A DNA stretch of 17,976 nt from an uncultured Bacteroidales bacterium (GTDB lineage Bacteria > Bacteroidota > Bacteroidia > Bacteroidales > UBA4417): contig CAIXAQ010000381.1 of NCBI GenBank assembly GCA_903917425.1, positions 1 through 17,976 on the forward strand, given 5' to 3'. Each line of letters opens with the position of its first letter. Positions within the stretch are counted from its first letter, which is position 1. The notes beneath the pieces are model-generated. The model saw nothing but the letters and a program-made list of their open reading frames with translations. It was not told the origin of the DNA and did no database searches. This document shows, in pieces, positions 7,412 to 14,634 of the stretch. The position numbers were made by a program, and so were the translations under genes.

Positions 7412-8833
7412 ATGGAACTTCAAATTACTGATACTATGATGAATTACAAGGTGCGTGACATTGCACTTGCCGAATGGGGCCGCAAGGAAATTGAAATTGC
7501 CGAGAAAGAAATGCCCGGCCTTATGAGTATCCGCAACAAATATGCAGCCGAGAAACCCCTCAAAGGTGCGCGCATAACAGGATCGTTGCACATGACCATT
7601 CAAACAGCCGTTTTAATTGAAACGCTGGCCGAACTGGGTGCTGAAGTGCGCTGGGCCAGTTGCAATATTTTCTCAACACAGGATCACGCTGCTGCTGCTA
7701 TTGCTGCCGCAGGAATTCCGGTTTTTGCTTGGAAAGGCGAAACCCTCGACGAGTACTGGTGGTGTACCAGTCAGGCACTCAATTTCGAAGGCGGAAAAGG
7801 CCCTCACCTGATTGTTGACGATGGCGGAGATGCCACATTGCTGATTCATAAAGGATTTGCAGGTGAAAAAAACCCAAAATTATTTGAAGAACAGGGATCT
7901 AATGCAGAAGAACAGGTTATTATGAACCTGCTGCGTGAAACCTATGTTGAAAACCCAACTAAATGGCACGGTGTTGTGGCCGACTGGAAAGGTGTTTCGG
8001 AAGAAACCACAACCGGAGTTCACCGTTTGTACCAGATGATGGAAAAAGGTGAGTTACTCATCCCTGCCATCAACGTTAACGATTCAGTTACCAAATCCAA
8101 ATTTGACAACCTTTACGGTTGCCGCGAATCTTTGGCTGATGGAATAAAACGCGCAACTGATGTTATGCTTGCCGGCAAAGTAGTGGTTGTTTGCGGTTAT
8201 GGCGATGTGGGCAAAGGCAGTGCCAAATCGATGCGTGCATACGGAGCCCGTGTAATCGTTACCGAAATCGACCCGATCTGTGCTTTGCAGGCTGCTATGG
8301 AAGGTTTCGAAATTAAACCTGTTGAAGATGCACTGGACGAAGGAAATATTTATGTTACCACTACCGGAAACAGGGATGTAATCACGGTGGAGCATATGCT
8401 CAAAATGAAAGACCAGGCTATCGTATGCAACATTGGCCATTTCGACAACGAAATACAGGTAGATAAGCTGAATGTATTGACAGGTGTGCAGAAAATTGAG
8501 ATTAAACCTCAGGTTGATAAATACGTATTCCCTGACGGACATGCCATTTTCATGCTTGCCGAAGGCCGCCTTGTAAACCTGGGCTGTGCTACCGGTCATC
8601 CTTCGTTTGTGATGAGTAATTCCTTTGCAAATCAAACGCTTGCACAACTTGATTTGTGGAAAAACAACTATGAAGTAGGGGTTTACCGCTTACCGAAATA
8701 TCTGGACGAAGAAGTGGCCCGCCTCCACCTTGCGCATATTGGCGTAAAACTTACCGTACTCACACCCGAGCAGGCTGAATATATTTCAGTTCCCGCTAAC
8801 GGTCCATACAAAGCAGATCATTATCGCTACTAA
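7412..8833 (+). CDS. ahcY: S-adenosylhomocysteine hydrolase (adenosylhomocysteinase)
   Basis: A 473-residue NAD-dependent cytosolic enzyme that splits S-adenosylhomocysteine into homocysteine and adenosine, clearing the product inhibitor of methyltransferases and feeding MetH. Visible blocks are YKVRDIALAEWGRKEIE (12-28), SLHMTIQTA (58-66), CNIFSTQDHAAAAI (84-97), the substrate-site DDGGD (136-140), GVSEETTTGV (194-203), Lys228 and Asp232 in VTKSKFDN, the NAD loop CGYGDVGKGSA (261-271), and the C-terminal KADHYRY. It carries the roughly 40-residue insert (about 147-195) found in most bacterial forms and absent from the mammalian enzyme. The start at 7412 is used. An internal ATG pair at 7436/7439 (MMNYKVRD) also matches where some relatives begin and would give a longer leader. 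It is divergent from metH and followed by its own strong terminator. Confidence 0.98.
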   Translation: MELQITDTMMNYKVRDIALAEWGRKEIEIAEKEMPGLMSIRNKYAAEKPLKGARITGSLHMTIQTAVLIETLAELGAEVRWASCNIFSTQDHAAAAIAAAGIPVFAWKGETLDEYWWCTSQALNFEGGKGPHLIVDDGGDATLLIHKGFAGEKNPKLFEEQGSNAEEQVIMNLLRETYVENPTKWHGVVADWKGVSEETTTGVHRLYQMMEKGELLIPAINVNDSVTKSKFDNLYGCRESLADGIKRATDVMLAGKVVVVCGYGDVGKGSAKSMRAYGARVIVTEIDPICALQAAMEGFEIKPVEDALDEGNIYVTTTGNRDVITVEHMLKMKDQAIVCNIGHFDNEIQVDKLNVLTGVQKIEIKPQVDKYVFPDGHAIFMLAEGRLVNLGCATGHPSFVMSNSFANQTLAQLDLWKNNYEVGVYRLPKYLDEEVARLHLAHIGVKLTVLTPEQAEYISVPANGPYKADHYRY

Positions 8834-8856
8834 AAGTTAAAAGGAAAATTACATTG

Positions 8857-8900
8857 CAAAGGGTTATCATTTTTTTATGATAGCCCTTTGTTGGTTTTTT
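8857..8900 (+). terminator. Intrinsic terminator of ahcY
   Basis: A 14-bp stem pairs CAAAGGGTTATCAT (8857-8870) with ATGATAGCCCTTTG (8877-8890), with one G-U pair and a T6 loop. TTGGTTTTTT follows. It starts 23 bases after the ahcY stop codon. Confidence 0.9.
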
Positions 8901-8917
8901 AGAGAATTCAGTCAATA

Positions 8918-9034
8918 AGGAAATAGAGAAATGGAAAATAGGGGAATCGGAATATTGTTCAGTATAGCTTGTTACAATGATAGTCTTATCCTTTCAGAAC
9001 TATTTTCTATTAACTATTTTCTATTTTCCATTAA
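8918..9034. repeat. Inverted pair of ATTTTCTATTTTCCATT-type arms
   Basis: AATGGAAAATAG at 8930-8941 is perfectly complementary to CTATTTTCCATT at 9021-9032. The arms are longer and imperfect (8918-8944 and 9001-9034). The spacer is about 56 bases. It fills the gap between the ahcY terminator and the convergent lipoprotein gene at 9056. The layout resembles the TTCCGAC and AGTGCC pairs, but the sequence is unrelated. Confidence 0.65.
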
Positions 9035-9055
9035 CCTGAGACTAATTAAAGCTCC

Positions 9056-9466
9056 TTAATTGTAAATGTACAACACCTCGCCATCATAGGTATAATGGTA
9101 CTGCATAAGCGAATAGGGTGAAGGGCCTTCGAAAGGGGTACCATTGTAAAGGATAAATTTCGACTTGCAAACCGAATCGACACAGGTGGTCCCGCCGGGT
9201 TCTACACTGACTCTGGCTCCGGTTTTTTCAGGGTCATAAGGGCAGCAGCACTCGTAAACCATGAATTCTCCCGGAAGAGACTGAAATATCAAAATCCCCC
9301 TGTAACCATATTTTTCTTTATACAGGTAACCGCCTACAGGTATATAATCCAGCGAATTAGGGTATAATTGCAGGCTCACAGGTACATAAGGTATAACCGG
9401 CTGTTTATCCTTATTACAACCCAACACCAGGAAAAAGAGAAGCATTACTGCAGATAGTACTCGCAT
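9056..9466 (-). CDS. lipoprotein with a Rieske-like pattern lacking the usual histidines
   Basis: A 136-residue protein with a short lipoprotein signal: MRVLSAVMLLFFLVLG, then Cys17 as the lipidated residue, so it should be anchored in the membrane facing the periplasm or surface. The body reads GYRGILIFQSLPGEFMVYE followed by Cys73-Cys74-Cys75-Pro-Tyr-Asp, then Cys95 and Cys100 in a VCKSKFILYNG context and EGPSPYSLMQY. That order (a CP-x block, a C-x-S-x-F block, then G-x-P...GP...L..Y) resembles the cluster-binding part of Rieske [2Fe-2S] domains, but the positions normally held by histidine are Tyr77 and Cys100. It may be a non-binding relative, an all-cysteine variant, or a disulfide-stabilised protein. 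The Rieske link is a pattern judgement, not a firm assignment. It is divergent from the small gene at 9621. Confidence 0.8.
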   Translation of the reverse strand: MRVLSAVMLLFFLVLGCNKDKQPVIPYVPVSLQLYPNSLDYIPVGGYLYKEKYGYRGILIFQSLPGEFMVYECCCPYDPEKTGARVSVEPGGTTCVDSVCKSKFILYNGTPFEGPSPYSLMQYHYTYDGEVLYIYN

Positions 9467-9620
9467 AAAATAATTATTGTACTTGTTTTTCGTTTAAAAT
9501 GTTGGATTTGCCTTTTTGGGTAACGCAAAGGTTGCTCTTAAATTGTATTCAACGTTTGAATGAAAAAGCCGAATAGAAGGAGTTGTTATTTTCTAAACTC
9601 TCAAAATTATATAAAAAAGA

Positions 9621-9920
9621 ATGAGAAAATCAGGGATTAAGGGTCAAATGTTACTTTTGTTCGCAATCTTTTGCCTTTGCGTTTCCTCTTTTATTAACCA
9701 GAGTTGCAGCCTGCTTATTAAAGACAAGCAATCGGTTTCGGAAAAAAAACAACAGAAAGCGGATAAAAGAGCTTCGGCTGAATACGAGAAAGCACGCGAA
9801 CAACATTATAAGAATCAGAGCAAGGCGGCTAAAAAGATGATGAAACGAACGGGAAAACAGGCTTCTGATTTCAATAAACCCATGAGGCGTAAAGGCTTCA
9901 ATAAAACTAAATGCTATTAA
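9621..9920 (+). CDS. small basic putative lipoprotein of unknown function
   Basis: A 99-residue protein not assigned to a known family. It begins with an N-terminal signal (MLLLFAIFCLCVSSFINQS, 10-28) followed by Cys29, which could serve as a lipobox, though NQSC is a loose match. The mature part is strongly charged and rich in Lys, Gln and Ala, with runs such as SEKKQQKADKRASAEYEKAREQ that suggest a single helix or short coiled coil. It then turns markedly basic (KAAKKMMKRTGKQASDFNKPMRRKGFNKTK) and ends in Cys-Tyr. Such a tail could bind an acidic partner such as nucleic acid or an anionic glycan; this is a guess from charge alone. The signal, length and intact frame support a real gene. Confidence 0.75.
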   Translation: MRKSGIKGQMLLLFAIFCLCVSSFINQSCSLLIKDKQSVSEKKQQKADKRASAEYEKAREQHYKNQSKAAKKMMKRTGKQASDFNKPMRRKGFNKTKCY

Positions 9921-9974
9921 GATTCCATTGAAATTGCACTTGATCTACTGTTAATTTAATGGGTGAATTGAAAA

Positions 9975-10182
9975 TGCCGGAAGTCAGAAGACGGAAGTCA
10001 GAAGTTCTCTTCACAACTTCTTTTATCCCATAAATTTGGAGCTTTCTGGTCAATTACCTTTATTCAAATCGCTTATCATGAGTAGGAATAAATTTCAAAT
10101 TAGCACTTTCTTCCATCTTATGACTTTGGTCTTCTGGCCTTTTAAAACCAAGTCCACTAAATTCGTGGTAGAACCAATATTT
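9975..10182. repeat. 208-bp interspersed repeat, copy B (TTCCGAC-armed, more diverged)
   Basis: The left arm CCGGAAGTCAGAAGACGGAAG begins near 9978, and the decayed right arm (10104-10140) reads TTCTTCCATCTTATGACTTTGG. It aligns along its length with 7125-7332 in the same orientation, including TGGAGCTTTCTGGTCAATTACC. The right-arm pairing is poorer than in copy A, suggesting an older copy. It occupies most of the 352-base gap before the FG-GAP gene; nothing else was recognised in that gap. Confidence 0.78.
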
Positions 10183-10272
10183 GAGTAATACTGCAAAACC
10201 TGTATGATTAACTATTTTCTTCATGAACTGCCGCAGCCCTCACCGCAATTATATATGCCCCCCTCATGAGCC

Positions 10273-12525
10273 ATGAAAAACCTGATAATTACTTCAATTT
10301 GTATCCTTATACACTTAGTAGTTTACGCTCAGAATTTCCAACGAGTCCCTAATGTGGATTTAAAAGGCGGATATTTAGGGTTTGCGTCCTGGTGCGATTA
10401 TAATTCAGATGGCTTTTTAGATATTTTTGTTACCGGGGAGGACTTCGGAGGTGATTTTCAACATGCTGAATTGTATAAAAACAACGGAGACAATACATTT
10501 TCCGAAAGTACTATCACTCACATTCCCAGGGTAATATACGGCGATCAATGCTGGGGCGATTTCGACAATAACGGCACCCCCGATTTGCTTTATGCAGGAA
10601 CAAGAAGTGGTTCGCCCGATGCCAATATTACCAAAATTTATAAAAACATGGGAGGCACAAATCTTTCCGAAATTCCCTGTTCGATCCCTGGTTTGGATGC
10701 ATGCCATGTCGAATGGGTGGATGTTAATAACGATGGACTGCTTGATATTTACTATCAGGGAATAAATTCGGGTAACCAATTCGACCTGGGTATTTATAAA
10801 AATGAGGACCTTGATAGTTTCGTCAAAGTTGAAACAGAAATATCCACCATCTCGGGTACTTTCGGTAATTTTTCGGCAAATTCAGCCAAATGGGCTGATT
10901 TTGATAACGATGGACTCAAGGATGTTATCATTGCAATGTCATCGGCTTCGGATTTCAGATTTGAATTTTATAAAAACCTGGGAGGTTTCAAATTTCAAAA
11001 AGTGGAAATTGGTCTTCCACAACTGAACTACGTCAGGCTTGCCGTCGGCGATATAAACCAGGACGGGTTAATGGATATCGTTTTTATAGGAAGCACAAAA
11101 CAAGCCCTGACTTCTTCCGATTATTCTGCTGATGTTCATGTATTTATAAACAATGGCGGATTGAATTTTGATGAGCGGTTTAAAATTGACAATGTGGGTG
11201 CTTTTATCAATACCCTGCAATTGGGCGATATGGATAATGATGGGTTTTCTGACATACTACTTTATGGTACAGGAGGTTATAACCGAAAATTGCTGATCTT
11301 TAAAAATAATCATAATTGCACTTTCAGTTCGGTATCCCATCCTCTTATCGACTCGGAATTGGGCGGAGCACAGTTTGGGGATTTTGACAACGATAACGAT
11401 CTGGATATTTTATACTATGGGCGCGTGAAAAATCCTAATGAAATGGAAGTCACCTATTTATATGAAAATAAATCAACCATAAGTAACAGTAAACCAATGC
11501 CCCCTGACAGTATTAGTTTCTGGGCACAAAACGATAATCTACAGTTCAATTGGAACAACGGAAACGACGATGCTACCTTGCCTGCCGCGTTGTATTATAA
11601 CCTGAGCATAGGAACTACTACAAATCCCGATTCGCTGGTATCGGGTTGCGCCCTGGGCGGCAAACTAAAAACTGTAACTACCGGAAACATGGATCAGGCT
11701 CATACTTTTATGTTCTCGAATTTTCCGGAGGGGCGTTACCAAGCTAAAATACAGGCAATCGACCATTCGTACAACGCATCTGTTTTTTCGGATATTTTTA
11801 CAATCTGTTTTAAAAAAACAGCGCATTTACTGGGCGATACGGTTTCTATCTGCGAAGGAGATAGTGTGCTTTTAAACGCCGGCGGCAGTTACCCGGGTTA
11901 TTTATGGAATACAGGCTCAACTAAACCTGCTATTTATGCGAAAACTTGCGGATTATACAATGTAAACCTCACGCATCCTGAAGGATGTATAAGTTCAGAA
12001 ACCATATTTGTAAAAGTTAATGATATGCCTGTTGCCTTTTTAGGCGCCGACACAACAATTACACTCAATGACACATTGGTTTTGAAGGCCACGGCACAGA
12101 ATGCCACCTACTTATGGAGCGATAATTCGCACAGCGACTCACTTTCAGTTTATGGCGAAATTGAGGGAACCGGCATTCACACATACTGGTTAAGAGTTAC
12201 CAGTGAATTTGGCTGTATAACCACTGATACTATTATAGTTACTGTAAAAAACACTTCCGGGGTCAGTTCTGCTGATCATCCAGGCATTAAAATTTACCCT
12301 GTCCCCATCCGGGATGCAATTACAATTGAAAGCAATACGGGCATAAAAGGGAAAACCCAGGTTCAGATTAGGAATGTACAAGGAGTAATAATCTGGCAAC
12401 ATTGCCTGGATCAATTGGATAGTGTTCAAAAAATAGCTCTGCCTTCGCTGATAAAAGGAGTTTATTTTTTACTAATTGATAATGAATCAAATAACTTCCA
12501 CAAAATTTTCAAAGTAATCAGGTAA
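10273..12525 (+). CDS. secreted FG-GAP/VCBS beta-propeller protein with T9SS sorting tail
   Basis: A 750-residue exported protein. A signal peptide (MKNLIITSICILIHLVVYA, 1-19) is followed by seven blade repeats, each with an Asp/Asn-rich calcium-type loop: at about 42-50 (DYNSDGFLD), 96-104, 150-158, 209-217, 260-268, 319-327 and 370-378. Seven blades make one complete propeller. A fibronectin-like segment follows (about 410-512), then two Ig/PKD-like modules (about 518-583, with SICEGDSVLLNA, and 588-660, with ITLNDTLVLKA). The end is a type A T9SS tail: IYPVPIRDAITIES (674-687), KGVYFLLI (728-735), and basic KIFKVIR at the end. The protein should cross the outer membrane by the type IX system and stay on the surface or be released. 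Likely roles are adhesion or glycan binding, but no catalytic domain was seen. No neighbouring T9SS machinery genes are present. Confidence 0.92.
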   Translation: MKNLIITSICILIHLVVYAQNFQRVPNVDLKGGYLGFASWCDYNSDGFLDIFVTGEDFGGDFQHAELYKNNGDNTFSESTITHIPRVIYGDQCWGDFDNNGTPDLLYAGTRSGSPDANITKIYKNMGGTNLSEIPCSIPGLDACHVEWVDVNNDGLLDIYYQGINSGNQFDLGIYKNEDLDSFVKVETEISTISGTFGNFSANSAKWADFDNDGLKDVIIAMSSASDFRFEFYKNLGGFKFQKVEIGLPQLNYVRLAVGDINQDGLMDIVFIGSTKQALTSSDYSADVHVFINNGGLNFDERFKIDNVGAFINTLQLGDMDNDGFSDILLYGTGGYNRKLLIFKNNHNCTFSSVSHPLIDSELGGAQFGDFDNDNDLDILYYGRVKNPNEMEVTYLYENKSTISNSKPMPPDSISFWAQNDNLQFNWNNGNDDATLPAALYYNLSIGTTTNPDSLVSGCALGGKLKTVTTGNMDQAHTFMFSNFPEGRYQAKIQAIDHSYNASVFSDIFTICFKKTAHLLGDTVSICEGDSVLLNAGGSYPGYLWNTGSTKPAIYAKTCGLYNVNLTHPEGCISSETIFVKVNDMPVAFLGADTTITLNDTLVLKATAQNATYLWSDNSHSDSLSVYGEIEGTGIHTYWLRVTSEFGCITTDTIIVTVKNTSGVSSADHPGIKIYPVPIRDAITIESNTGIKGKTQVQIRNVQGVIIWQHCLDQLDSVQKIALPSLIKGVYFLLIDNESNNFHKIFKVIR

Positions 12526-12562
12526 GCTTTTTCGGTTTCTTCCAAAAGATCTGAATGTTTTG

Positions 12563-12570
12563 TATGTTTG
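12563..12570 (+). promoter_or_regulatory. Candidate -7 element for the small membrane protein gene
   Basis: TATGTTTG matches TAnnTTTG and ends 18 bases before the ATG at 12589. It supports that ATG over an in-frame TTG at 12568, which would lie inside the promoter element. Confidence 0.55.
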
Positions 12571-12588
12571 TCAAAAAAAAACAATTGT

Positions 12589-12798
12589 ATGCTGAGTAAA
12601 CAACGGATACCCGATCTGATTTTTATAGTTGTATTGGGATTAATTTTAACCTTGTTAAATTACACCGGCCAGGCAGGGATAATTTCCAATTTCCCTTTTA
12701 TATTCCTGTTAATCACGTATTTCGTCGGGCGTGCAGTAACCTGGTATGTGATTAATAAGCATATGGAAGATGGGGAAAATGGAGATGGCGGCAACTAA
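12589..12798 (+). CDS. small two-helix membrane protein of unknown function
   Basis: A 69-residue protein with two hydrophobic segments, DLIFIVVLGLILTLLNYTG and NFPFIFLLITYFVGRAVTWYV, joined by a short QAGIIS turn. An acidic-glycine tail (MEDGENGDGGN) follows. The N-terminus MLSKQRIP is basic, which predicts both ends in the cytoplasm. It is not recognised as a named family. The start at 12589 is chosen because a TAnnTTTG promoter element overlaps the region further upstream. The protein is in the same direction as the butyrate-kinase-like gene, but 125 bases and a second promoter element separate them, so no operon is claimed. Confidence 0.7.
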   Translation: MLSKQRIPDLIFIVVLGLILTLLNYTGQAGIISNFPFIFLLITYFVGRAVTWYVINKHMEDGENGDGGN

Positions 12799-12889
12799 CG
12801 TGAATCACCAGGCTAAAAACGCTTTCCTTAAAATCATACTTTGACAGTAATACTTGTCCCGCTTAACCAAATCGTACGCAAAATAGTGA

Positions 12890-12897
12890 TAAATTTG
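12890..12897 (+). promoter_or_regulatory. Candidate -7 element for the butyrate-kinase-like gene
   Basis: TAAATTTG matches TAnnTTTG, 26 bases before the ATG at 12924. No convincing -33 element was found. Confidence 0.5.
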
Positions 12898-12923
12898 AGC
12901 GTTCATTTAAAATCCTTACGATC

Positions 12924-14003
12924 ATGTCAGCAAAACATATTCTGGTAATATATCCCGAAGTTGATGTCACAAAAATAGCGGTTTACCGAAATATCAGCCT
13001 TATCTTCCTGAAATCCATCCGGCATAAACCCGAAGCCCTTTCTGTGTTTGCAAATGTGATTGCCGAACTTGATTACCGCACCGGACTGATACTGGAAGAA
13101 TTAAAAAACAACCAGATTGATCTTGCCGATATTAGCGTGGTAATGGCTCGCGGAGGTTTGATAAAACCTCTGAAATCAGGCGTTTACCAGGTGAATGAAG
13201 CCATGAAACGCGATTTGCGGGTAGGTGTTATGGGTATGCATGCAACCAATCTCGGCGGGTTGATTGCTGATAAAATTGCATCGCAACTTCCCGATGCCAA
13301 AGCCTATCTTGCCGACCCTGTGGTAGTTGACGAACTGGAGCCGATTGCCAGGGTATCGGGCTTGCCTGAAATTGAACGCAATTCGATTTTTCATGCACTC
13401 AACCACAAGAATGTATCGCGCGAATACGCCAAAAGCATCAACCGCAGCTACGACGAACTGAACCTTATCGTTGCCTATATTGGCAGCGGAGGCGTTTCGG
13501 TTGGTGCACACCACGGAGGGAAAGTAATAGATGTAAACCAGGCTTTTGATGGCGACGGTCCTTTCTCAATGACGCGTACCGGTGGATTGCCTGTCGGGCA
13601 GGTGATCGATCTTTGTTTCAGTGGAAAATATACGCGGGAACAAATGCGTAAACTTGTAACTGAGCAAGGCGGTATTCAGGCCTATCTTGGCACCAAATCA
13701 CTCAGCCAGGTGCTTGCCATGATTGATGAGGGCGACGAACAGGCAACTTTTATCATGGACGCCATGGCTTACCAGATTGCAAAAGAAATCGGCTCGATGG
13801 CTACTGTACTCAATTGTAACGTGGATGCCATCCTTATTATGGGATCCATTATGAACAGTAAATTCTTCACCAATCAGTTGATGCATCGCATCGAAAAAAT
13901 TGCGACAGTATCTGTTTATCCTATCGTGAACGACCTCGATTCATTAGCCATGAACGGTATGATGATTGTTCGCGGGGAAGCCGATATTGTTGAATACATC
14001 TAG
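12924..14003 (+). CDS. butyrate kinase family protein with altered active-site motifs
   Basis: A 359-residue protein of the acetate/butyrate kinase fold, at full family length. Many butyrate kinase blocks are plain: VMARGGLIKPLKSGVYQVNEAM (73-94), VSVGAHHGGKVIDVNQAFDGDGPFS (191-215), RTGGLP (218-223), AYLGTKS (253-259) and AMAYQIAKEIG (280-290). However, the nucleotide and phosphate motifs are changed. NPGSTSTK is YPEVDVTK (10-17). The HLGGG-type loop is YIGSGG (185-190), losing the histidine and gaining one residue. The LTGG loop is IMGS (305-308). The PGE-type loop is PIVND (333-337). Classical butyrate kinases make butyryl phosphate and ATP or the reverse; whether this one does is doubtful. 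No phosphate butyryltransferase or second kinase gene is beside it. It may be a pseudoenzyme, a regulator or a kinase of changed specificity. The frame is intact. No gene symbol is given for this reason. Confidence 0.9.
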   Translation: MSAKHILVIYPEVDVTKIAVYRNISLIFLKSIRHKPEALSVFANVIAELDYRTGLILEELKNNQIDLADISVVMARGGLIKPLKSGVYQVNEAMKRDLRVGVMGMHATNLGGLIADKIASQLPDAKAYLADPVVVDELEPIARVSGLPEIERNSIFHALNHKNVSREYAKSINRSYDELNLIVAYIGSGGVSVGAHHGGKVIDVNQAFDGDGPFSMTRTGGLPVGQVIDLCFSGKYTREQMRKLVTEQGGIQAYLGTKSLSQVLAMIDEGDEQATFIMDAMAYQIAKEIGSMATVLNCNVDAILIMGSIMNSKFFTNQLMHRIEKIATVSVYPIVNDLDSLAMNGMMIVRGEADIVEYI

Positions 14004-14488
14004 TCATTTTGCAGGTCTGAACTGACAGATGCAACTTTCTTTCTTCAGCAGAAAGGTCCAGCTTTTAGCTGGTAGTCTGTTCAGAATAAAATTCATTAGC
14101 TCTTCCTTTTGTCAGGCAGGGTGCCGGATTAAAAACTATCAGTTTTTGTTAAAGCTGATAGCAACACAGATCAGCTGCACAAAATATTTTAAAATGGCTC
14201 ACTGAAATATTTTACACAATTGATAAACAGGAAGATAGATAAATATTTTACGGATAGTATGATTTATTTTCAAATTGTACTATTACCTTTTAGGACTTTG
14301 GTTATAAACTAATGAACAGAGTTATTAAAGTGGTTTTTGGTTAACTTTGGTTTTTGTTAATTCCGGCCTCAACCGGGTTTTTATATACGATTGAGACCGG
14401 ATTTTTTTTGCTCGTACTACTACACTGCTAATACAATCAGCACAGAATCTCTAACAACTCGGATTACTACCCTTTGCCGCTACACAGC
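14004..14488. other. Noncoding stretch after the butyrate-kinase-like gene
   Basis: This stretch has no convincing gene. It holds two small hairpins without T-runs, CCAGCT/AGCTGG (14058-14072) and CTATCAG/CTGATAG (14136-14161), and a repeated AAATATTTTAC phrase. A TAACTTTG promoter-like octamer (14342-14349) lies just before the terminator at 14363. If transcription of the kinase gene runs to that terminator, its 3' untranslated region is about 360 bases, which is long for a bacterium. Confidence 0.5.
14363..14409 (+). terminator. Intrinsic terminator, plus strand
   Basis: CCGG-c-CTCAA (14363-14372) pairs with TTGAG-a-CCGG (14391-14400), with one mismatch. An A and T8 follow. It is the first T-tailed hairpin downstream of the butyrate-kinase-like gene. 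Confidence 0.75.
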
Positions 14489-14520
14489 AAAAAACTGCCG
14501 GATTTGTCCGGCAGTTTTTT
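14489..14520. terminator. Bidirectional terminator serving the epimerase operon
   Basis: ACTGCCGGA (14494-14502) pairs perfectly with TCCGGCAGT (14507-14515) around a TTTG loop. An A-run on the left and a T-run on the right make it work in both directions. On the minus strand it lies 114 bases past the epimerase stop codon and is the natural end of that operon. Confidence 0.9.
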
Positions 14521-14634
14521 ATTTTATGAGATAAAGTATGTTTGCGATATTTTTACAAACGGAGTAATAATGATTCCCCATGGGTGCTTCCACTTGAACT
14601 ATAAAAAGCAGACACAGGAAATCCGCTGTAAATT

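Noticed and set aside
8084..8647. A 187-residue minus-strand frame inside ahcY
   Set aside because: It lies wholly antisense to a full-length, well-conserved ahcY gene and shows no family pattern.
14136..14161. The CTATCAG/CTGATAG hairpin as a terminator of the butyrate-kinase-like gene
   Set aside because: A stem of only 7 bp with a 12-base loop and no T-run after it on the plus strand.
14029..14205. A 58-codon plus-strand frame after the butyrate-kinase-like gene (MQLSFFSRKVQLL...)
   Set aside because: It spans two hairpins, has no promoter or ribosome-site support, and its composition is not protein-like. It was kept as noncoding.
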